Assembly (NCBI RefSeq): GCF_000611645.1 | Contig: NW_014012199.1 | Location: forward strand, 1 to 14,261 | DNA: 14,261 nucleotides | Direction: 5' to 3' | Source of the DNA: Monoraphidium neglectum | Lineage: Eukaryota; Chlorophyta; Chlorophyceae; Sphaeropleales; Selenastraceae | Shown here: positions 9,614 to 14,261 of the stretch, one piece after another | How positions within the stretch are numbered: the stretch's first letter is position 1 | Layout: the number at the start of each line of letters is the position of its first letter | Made by a program: the position numbers and the translations under genes | Notes under the pieces: generated by a model | Told to the model about the DNA's origin: nothing | Databases searched by the model: none | The model's input: the letters and a program-made list of their open reading frames with translations, nothing else

Positions 9614-9966
9614 GTGCCTGGGCTCGCTTCAGTGGTTTCTGAGCTATTAAGCACATCAAACACATGTAGGGTGTTGATTGTGACACACATGAACGGGCTG
9701 CAAGTGCTTGTAGGCTGCAGAGGTGTCGTTTTGACTCGCGTGCTTGGATTGATCGGCCTGGAGTGACAAGTCCAACCCGGAGACGTGCACCATCAAGTAC
9801 ACGCCACGATGCTCTGCTCACGAGTTCCCACTCGGGCCTCGGCTCATGCACACTGTCGGGGGCAGCAAGTTTCCAGGTGTTGCCTGCGACGCACTGTGGT
9901 GCTCAGAGCTGTTCCAGCGCGTGATGGCAGCGAAGGACGGTGCGTCTAGTGCGTCTAGTACCTGTC
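9614..9966. promoter_or_regulatory. Divergent promoter region between methyltransferase and thermonuclease
   Basis: Only 353 bases separate the two start codons, which face away from each other, so the 5' UTRs and promoters of both genes must be packed here, unless the nuclease has an upstream exon. The sequence has ACACATG twice (at about 9660 and 9687) and a ten-base tandem repeat (TGCGTCTAG, about 9941-9959) just before the nuclease start. No TATA box or named motif was recognised. Confidence 0.45.
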
Positions 9967-12382
9967 ATGGACAATGGGCCGGTGCCAGGGCGGGTGCGCC
10001 GCGCCTCCGGACACCAACTGAAGCCGGCCACTCGCACTCGCCGCAGGGCCGCGGCGGCCGGCATGCTGTCGGCGCTGCTGCTGCTCTCCGGCCCGGGTGG
10101 TGCGAGCGCGGGGGATGCTGGAATCGGCACGCTGATCGGGCCGGCGCGTGTCGTCGATGGTGGGTCTGCGTTGGTGGGTCTGCGAGGGGCGGCGGTGCAG
10201 GACAGTGCGCCGAGCTCGCACGACGCCCGCAGCTCTGTTTGGGCCGCAAATCAGCAGGCGGCTCCCACATAACACGGCGGCAGGTGCGCGCCGCCGTGGT
10301 CAACTCGTCGTGCCTCCTCATGCAGCGCCCCGCTGTCCCTGCGGCCCCCCAACCGCACCCGCCGCCGACCGTTGACGCGCGCTTGCGTGCACGCGCACAC
10401 CCCATGCAGGCGACACGCTATACGTGCAGGGTGAGAAAGTGCGGCTGTATGCAGTGGACGCGCCGGAGAAGGCGCAGTCCTGCAAAAACGCCCAGGTGCG
10501 CCGCGCTACCCCTCCCCGACGCGCCTCCGCGCTCGCTGGCCGAGCGGGGATGTCGCGTTTGGGGTTTGCTGTCTGGCGGATCGACGGACAGCACGGGCAT
10601 CCAGGCGTCGCACAAAGCGCCGCCACGCCCGCGGCGGCCCCGCCCAGCCTGCCTGCACCCGCCCCGCTGCGCATGCTCACTTGTGGGCCGCAGGGCGCGG
10701 ACTACTCCTGCGGCGTCAACAGCCTGCAGGCGCTGACAGCGCGCGTGGGCACCAGCCAGGTGCGCTGCACCGTCAAGTCCAAAGACCAGTACGGCCGCAA
10801 CGTGGCCGCCTGCAGCATCCTATCCCCTGGTGGCGCTGAGGACATGGGAGAGTGGCTGGTTTCGAATGGCTATGCGGTTGCATACCGCAGCATCAGCAAG
10901 GAGTATGTGCCAGCGGAGGAAAAGGCGCGGGCGGCGAAGCTGGGGATCTGGAGCGGCAGCTTTGAGATGTGAGCTGGGGATGGGGTTGTGGTGCGCGCTC
11001 GGCGGTGTGCGTGGTGGGGGGCCAGGCGACGGACAGCTGGTGAAGGGCTTGCGGGGGACGGCTCCTTTGTGTGGGGAGGGGAGGGAGAAGGGGAAGGGTT
11101 GTCGGGTTCGAGCATGGGCAAGGGTTTGGCGCTGCCGAGGCAAGCCGCTGATCCAGTTTCGTCGGCACGCGCCCTCTTTGCATCGACGCAGCCGCGCTGC
11201 AGTCGCGGGCCCATGAGCCGCCCCGGCGTCCGCCGGCGCCGCGCGCCCTCGGGCCCGCCCGCGCGCCACCAAACATCGACCCCAGGAAGCAAGCGTGCTG
11301 ACCTGGCGCCCCCCAAACCCCCCAACCCCAAAGGCCCGCCAAGTGGCGGTATCTCCAGCGCCAGGGCAGCATGGATTCGGGCGATTACGTGATCGCCCCT
11401 GCGCCCGCCCCCAAGCAGCAGCCGGCGCCCGCGACCCCCGCCGGCAGCTCGCTGGTCGCGCCCGGCCGCTCTTACGCGGACGCGGTCGCGGGCGGCGCTG
11501 CCGCCGCGGCGGCGACCAAGGGCGTTGCGGCGGCGCCGGCCAAGCCTGCGGCGGCGCCCAGCGGGTGCGTGATCAAGGGGAACATCAACAGCAAGGGGGA
11601 GAAGATCTACCATACGCCAGAGAGCGGCGCCTACGAGCGGGTGAGTCATCGCGTTCATGATATCACTCGCGCTTGCCCTAGGGGCCCTGCCGCAGGCTCC
11701 GTGAAGACCTGCCCAACTTGAGTGTTTCATGAAAGCGAGACAAGGGGCTTTGCCCACCTGATTCGCGCATCGCTGCCGGCTAGTGGCGGGCGACGCGGCC
11801 GCATTGGCCGCCGCCGACGAGCACGGCTTTTTGAGAGCAACGCAGCGGCCTCTGCGTCGCGAGCGGTGCGCTCGTTAGCTCGATAACCGCCCAAACCACG
11901 AGCTCGCAGCTCCTTTGGCCTGACTGTTTGACTGCCACCGTGACAGCTCCCCTGATGCGACTTTGCAACACTGGAAACGTTTGTTGCAACGCAGACTATA
12001 GTAGAGCCGGAGAAGGGAGAGCGCTACTTCTGCACGGCTGCAGAGGTGAGGCCGGCTTTGGCTGGGGCGTCGGGCAGGGATCGGGGCTCAAGGCTTGAGG
12101 GACGGCGGCGGTCTGGGTCGAGCGGGGTGAAACAACTACACAGGGCCTGTTGGGGGCGCTTGCTTGACTGGCGGCGTTGCTGCAGGAGAAGGAGGCCGCT
12201 TGAGCGAGGAAGCCGAAGGGGCAGGGTTCGCGCCCCTGCTGCTGCGGCGCGGCGCTCGTTCGGCATGCGCGCCCGGCGCGGTCGTGTCACAGCGCGGTCA
12301 AGTCCGATGCGGCGCACCAATCCGACGTCGCCCCCCGTCCTTGCAGGCCGAGGCGGCCGGCTTCCGGGCAGCCATCAAGTGA
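9967..12382 (+). CDS. Thermonuclease (SNase domain) with C-terminal CxIKGNI module, 315 aa, six exons
   Basis: Ca-dependent phosphodiesterase of the staphylococcal nuclease family, probably cutting DNA and RNA outside the cytosol. Exons: 9967-10159, 10410-10495, 10694-10968, 11334-11640, 11995-12045, 12347-12382; GT...AG throughout, phase kept. The SNase core begins ARVVDGDTLYV (60-70). Catalytic residues by homology are Arg76, Glu84 (VRLYAVDAPE) and Arg128 (DQYGRNVA); the spacings of 8 and 44 equal those of Arg35, Glu43 and Arg87 in the staphylococcal enzyme. The core ends WSGSFEMPAKWR, where MP is formed across intron 3; this joins what would otherwise look like two genes. An Ala/Pro linker (about 205-261) follows, then CVIKGNINSKGEKIYH (263-278) and TIVEPEKGERYFC (288-300), ending AAGFRAAIK. 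This tail occurs in bacterial thermonuclease-family proteins. The N-terminus has RRR at 25-27, a hydrophobic run and ASA (46-48), resembling either a thylakoid-lumen Tat signal or, if Met33 is the start, a short secretory signal. The first exon start is the least certain part. Confidence 0.87.
10159..10184 (+). repeat. Tandem-duplicated 5' splice site of nuclease intron 1
   Basis: The 12-mer GGTGGGTCTGCG spans the proposed donor at 10159-10170 and is repeated at 10173-10184, offset 14. The first copy gives the family motif VVDGD when joined to 10410. The second copy could act as an alternative donor, adding 14 bases and breaking the frame. Confidence 0.75.
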
Positions 12383-13190
12383 ATGCGCTGCCGCGGCTCC
12401 GCTGTGCTGTGTGGCGGGGCCGCAGGCGTGGCCCCTGCAGGGCGTGCGCAGCGTCCAGGGCTGGGCGGCAGCCTGTGCTGCTCAACTGTGGCGGCCACCC
12501 GCCGTGTGCATGGCCTGGGGGGCGCCGACACCCTCAGCAGCAGCTTTCAGCAAGGGTTTAGGGGTCCTGCAAAACCATCGCGATCAAACACGAAAGCAGC
12601 AGCCATCTGCGAAGCCCCCTGGCTCTGGCCCCAACCCATCTGCTGCTGGTTTTTGCCCCGGCACACCTCGCTTCATTTTAAATTCAATCCAGGCCTGCGC
12701 AGCCCGCCTTCAGATGAGGGGGTCGCCCCGGCGCGGGCCCACGCACTTTATAACGTATGTGCTGCACGGCCCGGCGCGCGTGCTGATGCTGGGCGCGACG
12801 TGGCTTTGGAGGGACACCAGTGACCAGCCTGTTGCCAAGGCACGGCGCGCTTACTTGTATAAGATGTTGTTACTCAACGGGGCGAACAGGGATCTGTCAG
12901 GTCAGGTCTGTAAGTCGTCGACCCGCAGGGCCGCGGCCGGCGCGAGGGCAGCGGGGGTGCACGAGCGGCGCGCCTCGTCCACGCATCGCCGTGCAGGGCG
13001 GCTTTCGCTGTCTGCTGGGGTCTGTTACGGTGAAGCAGTGCGGCCCGCGGCGCGGCGCCCAGAGCCTATTTCAGGATCAAAAATGGGACCAGGCGTGGCG
13101 CCGCGGGCCTGACAGATGCCGAACAAGCGGGGAAGCGGGGCGGGCGGGGCAAGCGTGACTTTGTACGGCGACCGAGCGCCGCGTGCACAG

Positions 13191-13220
13191 GCCGGAGCCA
13201 CATGCTTGTGCATGTCCGGC
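13191..13220. repeat. Bulged hairpin, 11 paired bases
   Basis: GCCGG (13191-13195) pairs with CCGGC (13216-13220), and ACATGC (13200-13205) with GCATGT (13210-13215), leaving a four-base bulge and a four-base loop TTGT. It lies just upstream of a second hairpin in the convergent intergenic region. Confidence 0.7.
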
Positions 13221-13230
13221 AGGCTGATTT

Positions 13231-13269
13231 GGCGCCAGGGGCGCCGGGGGGCATCTGCTGATGCCCCCC
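13231..13269. repeat. GC-rich inverted repeats, including a perfect 10-bp stem
   Basis: GGCGCC occurs twice at 13231-13236 and 13240-13245, separated by AGG. Directly after it, GGGGGGCATC (13246-13255) is exactly complementary to GATGCCCCCC (13260-13269) with a TGCT loop, followed by CTCCTTTTC. In a bacterium this would look like an intrinsic terminator. In a eukaryotic nuclear setting it may be a transcript-end or RNA-stability structure. Confidence 0.75.
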
Positions 13270-13814
13270 CTCCTTTTCAATTGTGGATCATGGCAGCAGA
13301 TCATCATGGGTGAGAGGGGCGAAGCGGGGGGCCATTGAGGGGCGGCGCGCGCACAGGCTGCCGGCAGCGGGCGGATGGGGTCGTGGGGGTGCATGCGTCT
13401 CGACGCGTGTCTTGCGGCCGGCCGCCGCGCTCCGCGGGGGTGCGCGGCCCGAGGGTGCCGCGTGTGCGAGTGCGCATTGAGGGAAAGGCGCTTGCGGCGG
13501 CAGGCAAGCAGGCAGTCCGGTCCGGGCAGTCCGGGACAGGGGATCGGGCGGGAGGCAGGGGCCTGCTTCATGTGTCGCCGCCGGCGCGGCATTCAGGCGT
13601 GCGGCGCATTCCCAGTCATGAAGGAAGGACAGGGAAGCATGAGACGCCAACAAAAGATCTGCCAAATAACTCAAGGCACGAAGCAGCGTGGGGCCACTGT
13701 GCCAGCATCCAAAGATGTTTCAGAGCCATCCCACCACCTCCGCTCCCGGTGCCGCTTGGCCATGAAGGTCCTTCATCATAACCAGGTCCCGCGTGCGGCT
13801 CGAGGGCAATACAA

Positions 13815-13844
13815 GATCTCAGATCACCGCGGATCTCAGATCAC
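13815..13844. repeat. 13-base direct repeat overlapping the stop codon of the right-edge gene
   Basis: GATCTCAGATCAC is present at 13815-13827 and 13832-13844, offset 17. The second copy contains the TCA that reads as the minus-strand stop codon, so the duplication straddles the end of the coding frame and the start of its 3' UTR. Confidence 0.75.
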
Positions 13845-14261
13845 TCGCCCAGATCGCCGCCGAGGAGGCCGCCGGCCCCCACGTCCTCCAGGAGCGCCTG
13901 CTCCATGCTGTGCATCGTGGCCAGCCCCGTGCTGCCTGCCGGCGCGGCCCCTGCCGCCGCCCCCGCGCCCGCCGCCCGCGCCTGCGCCTGCTGCAGCGAC
14001 CCGCTCGTCACGCGCCCGCTGCCGCCGCTGCCGCTGCCGCTGCCCATCAGCGCGGCCGCGAACAGCGTCGTCGGCATCGGCTGGATGCTCTGCAGGCTGC
14101 TCCCGTCCCCGAAGAAGAAGTCCGCGTTCGCTATCTCATTTGAGAGCGTCGGGATATCAAGCATCTGGATGGAAGGCACGCCCACCATCCCGTCTTGCGC
14201 GCCGCCGCCCTCGCCGCCCGCCGCCGTCGCGGCGCTGCCGCCGCCGCCGCCGCCGCCGCCC
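13841..14261 (-). CDS. Unrecognised low-complexity protein, C-terminal part (partial)
   Basis: An open frame of 140 codons enters from the right edge and ends at the TGA complement at 13843-13841. I do not recognise the family. It opens with a poly-Gly run from a GCC/GGC triplet repeat. A more complex segment follows that does not look random (IQMLDIPTLSNEIANADFFF, then GDGSSLQSIQPMP at about 14080-14165), then Gly/Ser and Ala/Gly stretches, and it closes with MEQALLEDVGAGGLLGGDLGE-like acidic and hydrophobic sequence. Such tails occur in algal transcription regulators, but that is only a guess. Whether introns interrupt the frame cannot be told. The opposite strand has a weaker arginine-rich shadow frame. 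Confidence that it is coding is moderate. Confidence 0.45.
   Translation of the reverse strand, partial: GGGGGGGGSAATAAGGEGGGAQDGMVGVPSIQMLDIPTLSNEIANADFFFGDGSSLQSIQPMPTTLFAAALMGSGSGSGGSGRVTSGSLQQAQARAAGAGAAAGAAPAGSTGLATMHSMEQALLEDVGAGGLLGGDLGE
14237..14261. repeat. GCC triplet run at the right edge
   Basis: At least eight consecutive GCC/CCG-phase triplets reach the window edge and code poly-Gly on the minus strand. The full length is unknown because the window ends inside it. Confidence 0.8.

Larger units (their letters stand above)
12383..13840. other. Convergent intergenic region between nuclease and unknown 3' gene
   Basis: Both flanking genes end towards this stretch of about 1.46 kb. 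A TGTAA at 12909-12913 is the only plus-strand candidate poly(A) signal noticed for the nuclease and is about 530 bases past its stop. The region has an A+T-rich patch (about 12674-12690), a two-copy repeat of GGCAGTCCGG (13511-13520 and 13525-13534), a palindrome ATGAAGG-T-CCTTCAT (13762-13776) and two strong hairpins. Open frames here, such as 12411-13112 plus, are low-complexity with no domain, so I call no gene. Confidence 0.5.

Noticed and set aside
11371..11721. Independent small gene starting at ATG 11371
   Set aside because: The upstream in-frame codons give PAKWRYLQRQGS, which completes the SNase family C-terminal motif after splicing from 10968, and the frame also needs two further exons to complete GERYFC...AAGFR.
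12411..13112. A 233-codon plus-strand frame after the nuclease
   Set aside because: Composition is mixed low-complexity with no domain, no hydrophobic pattern and no neighbouring exons in agreement.
13246..13275. Bacterial intrinsic terminator
   Set aside because: The hairpin and following T-rich tract look right, but every neighbouring gene is intron-bearing and eukaryotic, so it is listed only as an inverted repeat.
1..14261. CRISPR array, transposon, tRNA or rRNA gene
   Set aside because: No regularly spaced repeats with unique spacers, no transposase or reverse-transcriptase motifs, no long terminal repeats and no tRNA-like cloverleaf were seen.

Overview
This window reads as nuclear DNA of a eukaryotic green alga (Chlorophyta), not a prokaryotic locus. 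The genes are broken by short GC-rich introns of about 100-500 bases with GT...AG ends. Coding sequence is very rich in G/C-ending codons and in Ala/Gly/Pro low-complexity runs, and the G+C bias opens many long antisense shadow frames. Class or genus cannot be fixed from the sequence alone.

Layout. (1) Positions 1-2173, minus strand: the 5' part of a HRD3/SEL1L-type gene, the ER-lumen adaptor of the ERAD ubiquitin ligase. It has a signal-peptide exon and Sel1-like repeats and runs off the left edge. (2) 2174-3586: a more A+T-rich divergent intergenic region holding a 63-base-period tandem duplication and a 15-base direct repeat spaced exactly 150 bases apart. (3) 3587-7243, plus strand: a complete ten-exon cytochrome P450, 569 aa. 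(4) 7244-8231: convergent intergenic region. (5) 8232-9613, minus strand: a two-exon membrane methyltransferase of the isoprenylcysteine carboxyl methyltransferase/PEMT-like superfamily, 365 aa, with a likely organellar N-terminal extension. (6) 9614-9966: a compact divergent promoter region. (7) 9967-12382, plus strand: a six-exon staphylococcal-nuclease-type thermonuclease, 315 aa. It carries a bacterial-style C-terminal CxIKGNI...GExxFC module and could easily be mistaken for two genes. (8) 12383-13840: convergent intergenic region with a cluster of strong inverted repeats. (9) 13841-14261, minus strand: the 3' end of an unrecognised low-complexity protein.

The exon models were built by hand, by joining frames at GT/AG sites until reading phase and family motifs agreed. 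In the P450 all nine junctions keep phase; in the nuclease all five do and the distances between catalytic residues match the staphylococcal enzyme. The genes do not form an operon or an obvious pathway. HRD3 and the P450 probably share the ER, while the methyltransferase and the nuclease may go to the plastid. I found no mobile element, CRISPR array, tRNA or rRNA, and no sign of a wholly new system. The most unusual gene is the nuclease.
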